Part shown: positions 37,035 to 46,307 of the stretch, one piece after another | Position numbering within the stretch: the stretch's first letter is position 1 | Layout of the letters: every line of letters starts with the position of its first letter | DNA from: Mucilaginibacter sp. dw_454 | Lineage (GTDB): Bacteria > Bacteroidota > Bacteroidia > Sphingobacteriales > Sphingobacteriaceae | Length of the DNA stretch: 64,000 bases | NCBI RefSeq assembly: GCF_018449775.1 | Contig: NZ_JAAVVB010000004.1 | Span: 310,001-374,000, forward strand | Reading direction: 5' to 3' | The notes under the pieces: generated by a model | Seen by the model: only the letters and a program-made list of their open reading frames with translations | What the model was told of the DNA's origin: nothing | Databases searched by the model: none | Made by a program: the position numbers and the translations under genes

Positions 37035-38360
37035 CTACAAGTCGTCTTTAAGTTTAAGCTGCATAATTACCGGGTTATCCCGGCGCGAACCTTTTTTGAA
37101 ATAAGTTTCAAGCGCCGGTGGATATTTTGATTTCTTGGTTTCATTACCAAATGTCGGTGTGCTTTTTGTTATTGGGTCGCCATATTTTTCCTGGTAACTA
37201 AACATAGCCAAAGACGATGCTGATGTATACAAATATCCACCCTGGCAGGCCAGAATACCGCTCTGATCAAAAGAACCGCCGCCGTTCAAGTCGTCATACA
37301 GCGGCAAAAAATAAGATTTTTCGTCCTGTAGGATATGCTTGTAAGCAATCAGGGTCCCGGTCTTTAAATTGTATATCAGGTTATCTTCTTTATTGCCCCA
37401 ACCCCAGGTTTGCGCTCTAAAAATCAGATTGTTATTGATCTGATAAAAATTAGTTATGTTAAAAATCTCTTTAGGGTGTTTGCTTACATATTCTACCTGT
37501 TTTTGCTTGTAGATGGGGTTTACCGCAAAATCGGCGGGGATGCTGGAGTAAAACGGGAAAATAAATTTGTAAGTGAGCTGAATAGCATTAGGTGTTATAG
37601 TATATATTTTACCGGAATATACTTTAGAATAAAAAAATGCAGTGTCTACACCAAAACTACTAAGCGGGCCAACACCGCCGCCAATATGTTGCATATCCGC
37701 TTCTCGTGGGTCAAATGGCAAGCCATGCGCGTATACTTTATTTTTATCATTGTAAAATACAATCAATGATTTTGAATAGGTCTTATAATATTTATCATTC
37801 GTGTCAAGTCGGTTTGCGTAGCTATAGGTTAATGCTTTGTCGGCCGAGAAATAGAATGAATTTGATCCGCTTACCTCATCCTTTGCTAAATCCGACTTGA
37901 GAAATTTTTCAGTTTTAATGGTTTTAGCATCATAATCTGCATAGATTATGGTTTTATAATTGTCCCTGCTATAAACTATTTGTTTGGCAAACCGGTTAAG
38001 CGTGAAACCCCAGATTGGCGTGGTTTCATTACTTTTAATTTTGGCATGAAACTTTCCGTTCTTGTTAAAGATCAGGATAGCGTGGGTATTATAATCAAAT
38101 ATAATAAAGTAGTCATCGGTTATCTCTAGTTTAGAGATGCTGCCAAATATGCATTCATCGGTAGTTTCAAGGGGTATGTAGTTAACCTCTGTAAAAAAGT
38201 CGGAAACATTACCTCCCATAGCGTTAGAAGGATCAATGCGCAGTGTTTGCATTTTGCTTGAATCAACAGGAATAACTCTTTGTGCCGACGTAGAAAAAGC
38301 AGCACCAAAAAGCAGGCAAGAGCAGGCAATTAGCTTTTTAACTATTGATGTGAGGTTCAT
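37035..38360 (-). CDS. 6-bladed beta-propeller protein (DUF5128-like)
   Basis: 441 residues with a signal peptide (about 1-26, ending FSTSAQ). The start of the propeller family is clear: NVSDFFTEVNYIPLETTDECIFGSISKLEITDDYFIIFD followed by AILIFNKNGKFHAKI. Blades recur about every 45-60 residues. Secreted or periplasmic; relatives are often next to outer-membrane barrel proteins, as here. No enzyme motif was seen. Transcribed ahead of the 955-residue barrel gene with a 61-bp gap. Confidence 0.82.
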   Translation of the reverse strand: MNLTSIVKKLIACSCLLFGAAFSTSAQRVIPVDSSKMQTLRIDPSNAMGGNVSDFFTEVNYIPLETTDECIFGSISKLEITDDYFIIFDYNTHAILIFNKNGKFHAKIKSNETTPIWGFTLNRFAKQIVYSRDNYKTIIYADYDAKTIKTEKFLKSDLAKDEVSGSNSFYFSADKALTYSYANRLDTNDKYYKTYSKSLIVFYNDKNKVYAHGLPFDPREADMQHIGGGVGPLSSFGVDTAFFYSKVYSGKIYTITPNAIQLTYKFIFPFYSSIPADFAVNPIYKQKQVEYVSKHPKEIFNITNFYQINNNLIFRAQTWGWGNKEDNLIYNLKTGTLIAYKHILQDEKSYFLPLYDDLNGGGSFDQSGILACQGGYLYTSASSLAMFSYQEKYGDPITKSTPTFGNETKKSKYPPALETYFKKGSRRDNPVIMQLKLKDDL

Positions 38361-38661
38361 TGTGTTGGTTTGGCCTAGATTGGGGTATCTGACATCAATA
38401 ATAGATAAAAAATTGATAATTAATACCCCTGAGGGCGTTTTTTGCGTGTTAAAAAAAGTTAAATCGTATTTTATGGCTAAAATTATTTAACCGGGATGAT
38501 GGCATGTAAAGTACCGCGTAACCTTGATTGAGCGTATGGCGCTACCAGCTAGAATTTGGTTTTTTAAGCTTGCACTTGGCTGGGCTAATGCTCATATTTG
38601 TGCCGATGTTTCTATCGTAGAAATTCATCCATTCAAAAATCACTCATTTACTCATTAATAT
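38361..38661. other. Divergent intergenic region before ettA
   Basis: About 300 bp between divergent genes. TCATATTTG near 38598 resembles a -7 element but lacks the first T, so I do not call a promoter. No gene or repeat seen. Confidence 0.4.
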
Positions 38662-40344
38662 ATGGCAGACGAAAAAATAATTTTTTCAATGGCCGGGGTC
38701 AGTAAGGTATATCCCCCGCAAAAAACTGTATTAAAAAACATTTACCTGTCGTTTTTCTATGGCGCTAAAATTGGCGTTATCGGCTTAAATGGCTCTGGTA
38801 AATCATCGCTGTTAAAAATCATTGCAGGCATAGATAAAACCAACATTGGCGAGGTTGTATTTTCGCCGGGCTATACCGTAGGCTATTTAAGCCAGGAGCC
38901 CGAACTTGATCCTAACAAAACCGTACTTGAAATTGTGCAGGAGGGCGTTGCCGCAACTACCGCCCTGCTTAAAGAATACGAAGAGATTAACGAAAAATTT
39001 GGCCTGGAAGAATATTACAGCGATGCCGATAAAATGGATAAGCTGATGACCCGCCAGGGCGAATTGCAGGACCAGATAGACGCAACAAACGCCTGGGAGT
39101 TGGACACCAAACTGGAGCGCGCCATGGATGCCTTGCGTTGCCCGGAGCCTGATGCCAAGATCTCGGTATTATCGGGTGGCGAGCGCCGCCGGGTGGCGCT
39201 ATGCCGCTTGTTATTGCAGGAGCCTGATGTTCTTTTACTGGATGAGCCTACCAACCACTTAGATGCCGAGTCGATCGACTGGCTGGAGCAACACCTTAAA
39301 CAATATAAAGGAACCGTAATCGCCGTAACCCACGACCGTTATTTCCTTGACAACGTTGCCGGCTGGATTTTAGAACTTGACCGGGGCGAAGGTTTACCAT
39401 GGAAAGGCAATTACTCTTCCTGGTTAGATCAAAAATCGAAACGTTTAGCGCAGGAAGACAAAACCGAGGGCAAGCGCCAAAAAGCTTTAGAGCGCGAGCT
39501 GGAGTGGGTACGCATGGGGGCTAAAGGCCGCCACACCAAATCGAAAGCGCGTTTATCAAACTATGAAAAATTGGCGTCCGAAGAAACTAAGGAACGCGAA
39601 GAAAAGCTGGAGCTGTTTATTCCGCCCGGGCCGCGTTTGGGTAATGTGGTTATCGAGGCTAATGGCGTAAGCAAAAGCTATGGCGATAAGTTATTGTTTG
39701 ATAATCTGAGTTTCTCCTTACCGCCTGCAGGCATTGTAGGCATCATTGGCCCGAACGGTGCGGGTAAGACTACTTTGTTCCGTCTGATCACTGGTCAGGA
39801 TCAGCCCGACGCCGGTACTTTCCGCGTAGGCGAAACCGTAGCTTTAGGCTATGTAGACCAGATGCATGATGACCTTGACCCCAACAAATCTGTTTGGGAA
39901 AACGTAACCGGCGGACTGGAAACTATTATGGTGGGTAATCGCCCGCTAAACTCGCGTGCTTATGTATCGCGCTTTAACTTTAACGGTGCCGATCAGCAAA
40001 AGAAAGTCGGCGTACTGTCGGGCGGCGAGCGTAATCGCGTACACTTGTCTATCACCCTAAAAAAAGGAAGTAACGTACTGCTACTGGATGAGCCTACCAA
40101 CGATATTGACGTAAATACTTTACGCGCTTTAGAAGAAGCCTTAGAAAACTTTGGCGGCTGCGCGGTGATCATCAGTCACGACCGCTGGTTCCTTGACCGC
40201 GTTTGTACGCATATATTGGCGTTTGAAGGTAACTCGCAGGTTTATTTCTTCGAGGGTAACTATAGCGACTACGAAGAGAACCGCAAAAAACGTTTAGGCG
40301 ATATCGGCCCGAAACGGATTAAGTATAAAAAACTAACTGTATAA
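38662..40344 (+). CDS. ettA: Energy-dependent translational throttle protein EttA (ABC-F)
   Basis: 560 residues, two ABC domains in one chain and no membrane segments. Domain 1 has Walker A GLNGSGKS at 41-48, signature LSGGERRRVAL and Walker B LLLDEPTNHLD. The arm region and a Lys/Arg-rich linker (KRQKALERELEWVRMGAKGRHTKSKAR) follow. Domain 2 has GPNGAGKTT, LSGGERNRVHL and LLLDEPTNDIDVNTLRALEEAL. EttA binds the ribosomal E site and gates elongation by ATP/ADP ratio. The arm, PtIM region and DIDVNTLRALE motif fit EttA rather than other ABC-F types. The VOC gene begins two bases after its stop. Confidence 0.94.
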   Translation: MADEKIIFSMAGVSKVYPPQKTVLKNIYLSFFYGAKIGVIGLNGSGKSSLLKIIAGIDKTNIGEVVFSPGYTVGYLSQEPELDPNKTVLEIVQEGVAATTALLKEYEEINEKFGLEEYYSDADKMDKLMTRQGELQDQIDATNAWELDTKLERAMDALRCPEPDAKISVLSGGERRRVALCRLLLQEPDVLLLDEPTNHLDAESIDWLEQHLKQYKGTVIAVTHDRYFLDNVAGWILELDRGEGLPWKGNYSSWLDQKSKRLAQEDKTEGKRQKALERELEWVRMGAKGRHTKSKARLSNYEKLASEETKEREEKLELFIPPGPRLGNVVIEANGVSKSYGDKLLFDNLSFSLPPAGIVGIIGPNGAGKTTLFRLITGQDQPDAGTFRVGETVALGYVDQMHDDLDPNKSVWENVTGGLETIMVGNRPLNSRAYVSRFNFNGADQQKKVGVLSGGERNRVHLSITLKKGSNVLLLDEPTNDIDVNTLRALEEALENFGGCAVIISHDRWFLDRVCTHILAFEGNSQVYFFEGNYSDYEENRKKRLGDIGPKRIKYKKLTV

Positions 40345-40346
40345 GG

Positions 40347-40712
40347 TTGATCAACTTTAAACGTACCGACCACATTAATGTATGCGTAGCCACCGAAGAT
40401 TTGGAGGCTGCGCGTGCTTTTTATACCAATGTGCTGGGCCTCAAATCCATCCAACGCCCCGATCATATTTTTGACACACCAGGCTATTGGTTTTTAATTG
40501 GCGATATTGAATTACATATCGGCGTTGAAACACCTGTGGGTTTTACTTTCAGGCATACTGCTTTTGAGGTTGATGATCTAGCCACTGTACGCAACCACCT
40601 GGAAGCTAGTGGCATAACCATTTGCGAAGAGCCGGTTATTGCAGGACGCGATCGGTTTACTTTTTTAGATCCGTTTGGGAATAGGATGGAGTTGTTGGAG
40701 TATAAAACCTAA
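40347..40712 (+). CDS. VOC-family (glyoxalase/dioxygenase-like) protein, TTG start
   Basis: 121 residues. It starts at TTG 40347, because no ATG or GTG occurs before the conserved DHINVCVATEDLEAARAFYTNVLGL segment and the EttA stop is two bases upstream. The two beta-alpha-beta-beta-beta modules are visible. Candidate metal ligands are His in RTDHINV, His in TFRHTAFEV and Glu in FGNRMELLEY. The substrate could be a dicarbonyl, antibiotic or aromatic and is not assignable. Translational coupling with ettA is likely from spacing. Confidence 0.85.
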   Translation: MINFKRTDHINVCVATEDLEAARAFYTNVLGLKSIQRPDHIFDTPGYWFLIGDIELHIGVETPVGFTFRHTAFEVDDLATVRNHLEASGITICEEPVIAGRDRFTFLDPFGNRMELLEYKT

Positions 40713-40713
40713 T

Positions 40714-40797
40714 GTCATCCTGAACTTGTTTCAGGATCTCCAGCGATAGGTCTACGCTTGCTTAGCATGTGGGATGCCGAAACAAGTTCGGCATGAC
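40714..40797. repeat. Dispersed palindromic repeat, GTCATCCTGAACTTG type
   Basis: Left arm GTCATCCTGAACTTGTTTCA and right arm ending AACAAGTTCGGCATGAC are imperfect inverted repeats. This is a different repeat family from the GTCATTGCGAG type. Confidence 0.88.
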
Positions 40798-40827
40798 ATT
40801 GGGGTAAGGCAAATTCCTCGTTTTTTG

Positions 40828-40835
40828 TACCTTTG
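40828..40835 (+). promoter_or_regulatory. Putative -7 element directly before hisS start
   Basis: TACCTTTG matches TAnnTTTG and ends only five bases before the ATG at 40841. Transcription would begin at or next to the start codon, giving a leaderless mRNA. Confidence 0.5.
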
Positions 40836-40840
40836 CCGCT

Positions 40841-42220
40841 ATGGCCGCAATTAAACCATCTACACCAAAAGGCACGCGCGATTTTTCGCCTGCTGAAATG
40901 GTAAAACGCAATTTTATTTTTGATACCATTAAGGCCGTTTTTCGCAAATATGGCTATCAGCAGATAGAGACTCCCTCGATGGAAAACCTGTCGACGCTAA
41001 TGGGCAAATATGGTGATGAAGGCGATAAACTGATCTTTAAAGTACTAAACAGCGGCGATTATTTGTCAAAAGTTAACCCAGAGAAATTGGTTACTTTAAA
41101 CTCAAATGCAATCACTCCGGATATCTCCGAAAAAGCATTACGTTATGACCTAACGGTGCCTTTTGCCCGCTACGTGGTGATGCACCAAAATGAAATCACC
41201 TTCCCTTTTAAACGCTTCCAGGTGCAGCCGGTGTGGCGTGCTGATAGGCCACAAAAGGGCCGCTACCGCGAGTTCTTTCAGTGCGATGCTGATGTGGTTG
41301 GGTCTGATTCTTTATTAAACGAGGCTGAGTTTATTTTGATTTATGATGAAGCCTTGAGCGCTTTGGGCTTGAAAGATTTTACCATCAAGATCAACAACCG
41401 CAAGATCTTATCCGGCATTGCCGAAGTAATTGGCAAAGCCGATAGTATTATCGATCTAACTGTCGCCATTGATAAATTAGACAAGATCGGGTTGGATGGC
41501 GTAATCAAAGAATTATTAGAAAAAGGATTTACCGAGGCTGACATCGAAAAACTAAAACCGGTTATTTTACTGGAAGGTAGTAATGAAGATAAACTGGCCA
41601 GCCTGCGTTCGGCTTTAGAAAAGTCTGAAATTGGCTTGAAAGGTTGCGACGAGATTGAGACCGTTTTCAATTACATCAGTAAATTCAAAATACAACGCGC
41701 GACTGTGGAGTTGGATATCACCCTGGCTCGCGGACTAAATTACTATACCGGCGCTATCTTCGAGGTAAAAACTAATGAAGTAGCTATGGGCAGCATAGGC
41801 GGCGGTGGTCGTTATGACGACCTGACCGGCATGTTCGGCTTGAAAGGTCTAACAGGTGCCGGCATCTCTTTCGGTGCCGACAGGATCTACGACGTAATGG
41901 GAGAGCTAAACCTTTTCCCGGCGGATGCCAATCAAACTACCCGTGTCCTGATCTGCTGCTTTGATAAAGAAGGCGAGATCTACGCCTTACCACTGCTGCA
42001 AAAGCTGCGTGCAGAAAGCATCAACGCAGAGCTTTATCCGGCTGGTGCCAAAATCAAAAAGCAGATGGAGTATGCCAATAACAAGAACATTCCTTACACC
42101 GTACTTATCGGCAGCGAAGAAATGCAAAGCGGGCTGCTGGCCTTTAAAGACATGGCTTCCGGCGAGCAGGAAAAAATTAGCGCTGCGCAGATTGTTACCA
42201 GGTTAAAGGCTGGGGTTTAG
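40841..42220 (+). CDS. hisS: Histidyl-tRNA synthetase
   Basis: 459 residues, class II synthetase. The start MAAIKPSTPKGTRDFSP is the conserved HisRS N-terminus, so the ATG is secure. Motif 1 region is FDTIKAVFRKYGYQQIETP. Motif 2 is RADRPQKGRYREFFQCDADVVG. The HisRS-specific LARGLNYYTGAIFEV is present, and motif 3 is GAGISFGADRIYDVM. A C-terminal anticodon-binding domain follows (RVLICCFDKEGEIYALPLLQKLRAE). It charges tRNA-His in the cytoplasm. It stands alone behind a palindromic repeat. Confidence 0.97.
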   Translation: MAAIKPSTPKGTRDFSPAEMVKRNFIFDTIKAVFRKYGYQQIETPSMENLSTLMGKYGDEGDKLIFKVLNSGDYLSKVNPEKLVTLNSNAITPDISEKALRYDLTVPFARYVVMHQNEITFPFKRFQVQPVWRADRPQKGRYREFFQCDADVVGSDSLLNEAEFILIYDEALSALGLKDFTIKINNRKILSGIAEVIGKADSIIDLTVAIDKLDKIGLDGVIKELLEKGFTEADIEKLKPVILLEGSNEDKLASLRSALEKSEIGLKGCDEIETVFNYISKFKIQRATVELDITLARGLNYYTGAIFEVKTNEVAMGSIGGGGRYDDLTGMFGLKGLTGAGISFGADRIYDVMGELNLFPADANQTTRVLICCFDKEGEIYALPLLQKLRAESINAELYPAGAKIKKQMEYANNKNIPYTVLIGSEEMQSGLLAFKDMASGEQEKISAAQIVTRLKAGV

Positions 42221-42238
42221 CCTAGATCCTTCTCCTCC

Positions 42239-42413
42239 ACGTCATCGTGAGCGAGGTACGAGCGTGACGATCTCTCTAACACCACGTCATTGCGAGGAAC
42301 GAAGCAATCTCTACACTTGCTAATCAATGTGCAGGGTTTTGCTGGCTAACGCCAAATAAGCTTTGTGCTTTTGACTGTCTGTTATAGAGATTGCTTCGTT
42401 CCTCGCAATGACG
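42239..42413. repeat. Compound palindromic repeat cluster
   Basis: A lone B-type arm (42239-42275, CACGTCATCGTGAGCGAGG...) is followed directly by a GTCATTGCGAGGAACGAAGC arm (42284-42312). The inverse of the second arm is at 42386-42413, leaving a 73-base loop. It is a mosaic of two related families. Confidence 0.85.
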
Positions 42414-42420
42414 TATTGGT

Positions 42421-42465
42421 TATAAACGCGAAAGGCTTTCCATTAGGAAAGCCTTTCGCGTTTAT
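42421..42465. terminator. Bidirectional terminator-like hairpin
   Basis: A perfect 20-bp-class stem, AACGCGAAAGGCTTTCC / GGAAAGCCTTTCGCGTT with loop ATTA, lies between the convergent hisS and pgl genes. T-runs are short, but position and stability fit termination of both transcripts. Confidence 0.85.
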
Positions 42466-42486
42466 AAATCCTGAATAATCTTAAAA

Positions 42487-43224
42487 TTATTCAATCGTGT
42501 CAATGTCTAAATTAGCGGCGGCGGCTTCGTCTAAAAACCAAACGGTTTCACCTGTTATGGAATCTATCAATTGCGAAGGATACATCTCAATATTTTCTTC
42601 ATCCTCTAAACAATGATGTACGGCTTCGGCTTTACCCTCGCCATAAACCAGGAAGGCAATGTTTTTAGCATCATTGATCATAGGTGCGCTCATAGTAATG
42701 CGCCAGATCTGTTTTTCGGGCAGGAAGTTGGCTAATACCGTTGAGGTAACCTCATTCAGCGCTTCGGTATGCGGGAATAACGATGCAGTATGTGCGTCAT
42801 CGCCAAGACCTAATAATACCAGGTCGAAGCTCATTTCGTCCTCATCAAAAAACTCGGCTATTTGCTCGGCATATTTTTGTGCGGCTTCATTTGGAGTAAG
42901 CGAAGTATCTACCGCAAAAATATTAGCAGCATCAATATAAAGCGGGATGAACAGCGCATTCTTAGCCATCAGGTAGTTACTTTCCGGGTCGGTTTGCGGC
43001 ACATTGCGCTCATCGCCAAAAAAGAAATAAACTTTAGTCCAGTCTATACTATCTGCATACGTGGTGGAAGCCAGCAACTCATACAATTTTTTAGGCGAGC
43101 TGCCACCCGATAACGCTACCGAAAATTTACCACGGGCAGTTATTGCATTATTAGCTGTTTCAACAAAGTATTGAGCAATGGCGTCAATTACTTCGTCTGG
43201 GGTTTGGAAGATGTTTAGTGTCAT
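42487..43224 (-). CDS. pgl: 6-phosphogluconolactonase
   Basis: 245 residues of the NagB-like type. The motif VALSGGSSPKKLYELL near 38 is the phosphate-binding turn. VYFFFGDERNVPQTDPESNYLMAKNALF near 70-97 and DLVLLGLGDDAHTASLFPHT near 132-151 are lactonase signatures. It hydrolyses 6-phosphogluconolactone from the zwf product to 6-phosphogluconate. It is last in the pentose phosphate operon, separated from zwf by 114 bp carrying a palindromic repeat, which could lower its expression relative to zwf. Confidence 0.93.
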   Translation of the reverse strand: MTLNIFQTPDEVIDAIAQYFVETANNAITARGKFSVALSGGSSPKKLYELLASTTYADSIDWTKVYFFFGDERNVPQTDPESNYLMAKNALFIPLYIDAANIFAVDTSLTPNEAAQKYAEQIAEFFDEDEMSFDLVLLGLGDDAHTASLFPHTEALNEVTSTVLANFLPEKQIWRITMSAPMINDAKNIAFLVYGEGKAEAVHHCLEDEENIEMYPSQLIDSITGETVWFLDEAAAANLDIDTIE

Positions 43225-43243
43225 GGGTAAACTTTATGAAACT

Positions 43244-43322
43244 GTCATTGCGAGGAACGAAGCAATCGCAAGGATGCAAATCAATATTACATATTCGCGA
43301 TTGCTTCGTTCCTCGTAATGAC
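43244..43322. repeat. Palindromic repeat between zwf and pgl
   Basis: Arms GTCATTGCGAGGAACGAAGC and GCTTCGTTCCTCGTAATGAC, nearly perfect inverted repeats with a loop of about 40 bases. It sits inside the pentose phosphate operon. Confidence 0.9.
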
Positions 43323-43338
43323 AGGTTAAATGTTGTTT

Positions 43339-44853
43339 TTACTTCTTCGTATTCTTCAATGGCAACGAGAACCAGGTGAAACCGTCGCGGGCTATTAATG
43401 CCTCGGCGCTTTCAGGGCCCCATGAACCTGCAGAATAGTTAGGGAAGTTTAAGCTTTTCTTATTGGTCCACGTGCTTAGTATCGGCATGATCAATTCCCA
43501 GGCCGCCTCTATCTGGTCGCCACGCATAAATAACGTTTGGTCGCCCAGCATGGTGTCTAGCAATAGGGTTTCATAAGCCTCTGGTGCCTGGTTAGTGTAG
43601 GTACCTTTATAATCAAACACCATATCAACCGTGTTCAAGACCATATCCAGGCCCGGGCGTTTTGCCTGCACCTGTAAACGGATACTCATCTCAGGTTGTA
43701 TGCTGATGATCAGTCTGTTTTGCGTCCAGCTTTCGGCAGCCTCAGAAGGGAAGATTTTATGCGGTACGTCTTTAAACTGTATGGTAATTACTGATGATGA
43801 TTGGTGCAGCCTTTTACCGGTACGTACGTAAAAAGGAACCCCTTGCCAGCGCCAGTTGTCTACAAAGAATTTAATAGCCGCAAATGTCTCGGTATTTGAA
43901 TTCGGATCAACCTTTGGTTCCTCGCGGTAGCCCGGTACTTCTTTGCCTTCCATCCAGCCTTTTGCATACTGGCCGCGTACCGCAGACATACGCACATCTT
44001 CCGGAGAGAAACGACGCATAGCATGCAATACGTCAACCTTACGGTTGCGCACTTCATCCGCAGTAAAATTAACCGGGGTTTCCATAGATATTAAGCAAAG
44101 TAATTGCAGCAGGTGATTCTGGATCATGTCGCGCATTGCGCCAGAACCATCGTAATAATCACCACGATCTTCAACACCTAACGACTCGGTAACCGAGATC
44201 TGTACGTGCTCAATATAATTACGGTTCCAGATTGGCTCAAACAATGAATTGGCAAAACGGAACGCCATGATATTTTGTACCGTTTCTTTACCCAAATAGT
44301 GGTCAATATGATAAATCTGTTTCTCAGCGAAAAGACCGGCCAATAATTTGTTCAGCTCTTTAGCTGATTCCAGATCATGACCAAATGGTTTTTCAATAAC
44401 AATACGGGTGCGCTCTACATCAGTAGTCAATTTAGCTTTAGCCAGGTTTGCTGTGATAATAGGAAAAAATGTAGGTGATACCGCCAGGTAATAAATAACG
44501 TTGGCTTTGGTATTCCACTCCGCATTGTGTGCTTCTACGCGTTTACCAAACTCTTTATAGGTCTCCGCGTCTTTAGCGTCTGATACCTGGTAGAAAATAT
44601 TTTTTTCAAACTCGGCCCATTTCTCTTTGTCGGCTTTGCCACTGCGCGAGAAGTTGTTGATGTCCTCGTTCAGATTTTTTCTGAATTGCTCGTCTGATAA
44701 TTTGGTACGACCGGTACCAATAATAGAGAATTGTTTGGGCAGATATCCGTCCAAAAACAAATTGTATAACGCCGGCGCCAGTTTGCGCGCGTTCAAGTCA
44801 CCGGTGCCACCGAAAATAATAAATACGGTAGGCTCTGATTTTATTGTTGCCAT
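43339..44853 (-). CDS. zwf: Glucose-6-phosphate 1-dehydrogenase
   Basis: 504 residues, usual length. The N-terminal Rossmann motif FGGTGDLNARKLAPALYNL binds NADP. RIVIEKPFGHD and IDHYLGKETVQNIMAFRFAN contain the conserved active-site Lys and His. The C-terminal part has VPFYVRTGKRL. It oxidises glucose-6-phosphate to the lactone, committing carbon to the pentose phosphate pathway. It follows gnd by 31 bp and precedes pgl, in one operon. Confidence 0.96.
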   Translation of the reverse strand: MATIKSEPTVFIIFGGTGDLNARKLAPALYNLFLDGYLPKQFSIIGTGRTKLSDEQFRKNLNEDINNFSRSGKADKEKWAEFEKNIFYQVSDAKDAETYKEFGKRVEAHNAEWNTKANVIYYLAVSPTFFPIITANLAKAKLTTDVERTRIVIEKPFGHDLESAKELNKLLAGLFAEKQIYHIDHYLGKETVQNIMAFRFANSLFEPIWNRNYIEHVQISVTESLGVEDRGDYYDGSGAMRDMIQNHLLQLLCLISMETPVNFTADEVRNRKVDVLHAMRRFSPEDVRMSAVRGQYAKGWMEGKEVPGYREEPKVDPNSNTETFAAIKFFVDNWRWQGVPFYVRTGKRLHQSSSVITIQFKDVPHKIFPSEAAESWTQNRLIISIQPEMSIRLQVQAKRPGLDMVLNTVDMVFDYKGTYTNQAPEAYETLLLDTMLGDQTLFMRGDQIEAAWELIMPILSTWTNKKSLNFPNYSAGSWGPESAEALIARDGFTWFSLPLKNTKK

Positions 44854-44884
44854 TTTTTTATGTGCTAACGTTCAGTTGTTGTGA

Positions 44885-46306
44885 TTAATTTTTAGCTACC
44901 CATTGGGTGTGGAAGGTGCCTTCTTTACCAATCAGCTCGTAAGTATGTGCGCCAAAATAGTCGCGTTGTGCCTGGATTAAGTTTGATGGCATGCGCGCAC
45001 TGCGGAACGCATCGAAATAACTTAATGCCGATGCATAGCATGGTGCAGCAATACCTTTGGCAGTAACTGTTGAAACCACTTTACGTGCGCCTGCAACAGA
45101 ACCCTGTATTTCTTTTTGTACGCCTGCATCAAGCAACAGGTGCTCTAAGCCTGGGTTAGCCTGGTAAGCTTCGTAGATATTGTTCAGGAACAATGAGCGG
45201 ATGATACAGCCACCTCTCCAGATCTTAGCGATCTCATCCAGTTTCAAATCGTATTTATACTCGGCAGATGCTCTTAACAGCATGTGCATACCTTGCGAGT
45301 AAGTAATGATCAGGTTAAAGTAGAAAGCCTGTTCTAAGGTTTTCAAAAACTCGTCTTTATCTACGTCTAAAGCCAGATCGCCTTCGTCATATAATTTTGA
45401 TGCCTCAACACGCAGTTCTTTGTATTTCGACAAGTCGCGCATGGCTACTGACGAATCTACCGTAGGGATTGGAGCCTGAAGATCCATAGCCACTTGCGAG
45501 GTCCATTTACCGGTACCTTTTGCGCGGGCTTCGTCTTTAATATCGTCTAACAATAAATGATCTGTACCCGGCGCTTTGTATTGAAATACATCACGTGTAA
45601 CTTCAACCAGGAATGATTTTAAACGGCCTTCGTTCCACTCGGTAAATACTTTACCAATGGCTTCGTTATCCATTTTTAAACCTTTTTTCATGATATCGTA
45701 GGTCTCTGCCAATAGTTGCATAATACCATACTCAATACCGTTATGCACCATTTTAACAAAGTGTCCAGAAGCACCAGGGCCAATGTAGGTAACGCAGGGA
45801 GCGCCATCAACCTTAGCGGCAATAGACTCCAGGATAGGTTTCATTACGGCGTAAGCTTCTTTGTCGCCACCCGGCATCATGCTTGGGCCACGGCGCGCAC
45901 CTTCTTCGCCACCGGAAACACCCATGCCAAAGAAGTGAATGCCTTTACCTTCCAGGTAATCAACCCGGCGATTGGTATCGGCAAAGTAAGAGTTACCACC
46001 GTCAATGATCAGGTCGCCCTTATCAATTATCGGCAATAACTCTTCAATAACGTCATCAACAATTTTACCTGCAGGCACCAACATCATAATCGCTCTCGGC
46101 TTGTTCAGGCTCGATACAAATTCCTTTACATCGCTAAAGCCTTTCAGGTTACCATTTGTGCTCTCTTGCTCTAATAATGCGCCTTTGCTGGCGTCTTTAT
46201 CAAATCCGGCACCTTTTACACCATGGTCGCCCATGTTTAGCAAAAGGTTGCGGCCCATGGTACCCAGGCCTATCATACCGAAATCATATTTGGTTGGTGT
46301 GCTCAT
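44885..46306 (-). CDS. gnd: 6-phosphogluconate dehydrogenase (decarboxylating)
   Basis: 473 residues, the long dimeric form. GMIGLGTMGRNLLLNMGDHG is the NADP-binding start, GVSGGEEGARRGPSMMPGG the substrate loop, and GHFVKMVHNGIEYGIMQ carries the catalytic Lys. IIRSLFLNNI and the ending FHTQW are conserved. It makes ribulose-5-phosphate, CO2 and NADPH. The preceding HAD gene stops one base before its ATG, so translation is coupled. The mature length equals the family norm. Confidence 0.97.
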   Translation of the reverse strand: MSTPTKYDFGMIGLGTMGRNLLLNMGDHGVKGAGFDKDASKGALLEQESTNGNLKGFSDVKEFVSSLNKPRAIMMLVPAGKIVDDVIEELLPIIDKGDLIIDGGNSYFADTNRRVDYLEGKGIHFFGMGVSGGEEGARRGPSMMPGGDKEAYAVMKPILESIAAKVDGAPCVTYIGPGASGHFVKMVHNGIEYGIMQLLAETYDIMKKGLKMDNEAIGKVFTEWNEGRLKSFLVEVTRDVFQYKAPGTDHLLLDDIKDEARAKGTGKWTSQVAMDLQAPIPTVDSSVAMRDLSKYKELRVEASKLYDEGDLALDVDKDEFLKTLEQAFYFNLIITYSQGMHMLLRASAEYKYDLKLDEIAKIWRGGCIIRSLFLNNIYEAYQANPGLEHLLLDAGVQKEIQGSVAGARKVVSTVTAKGIAAPCYASALSYFDAFRSARMPSNLIQAQRDYFGAHTYELIGKEGTFHTQWVAKN

Positions 46307-46307
46307 A

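Noticed and set aside
38595..38603. TCATATTTG as ettA promoter
   Set aside because: The first base of the TAnnTTTG consensus is missing and no -33 element is at a sensible distance.
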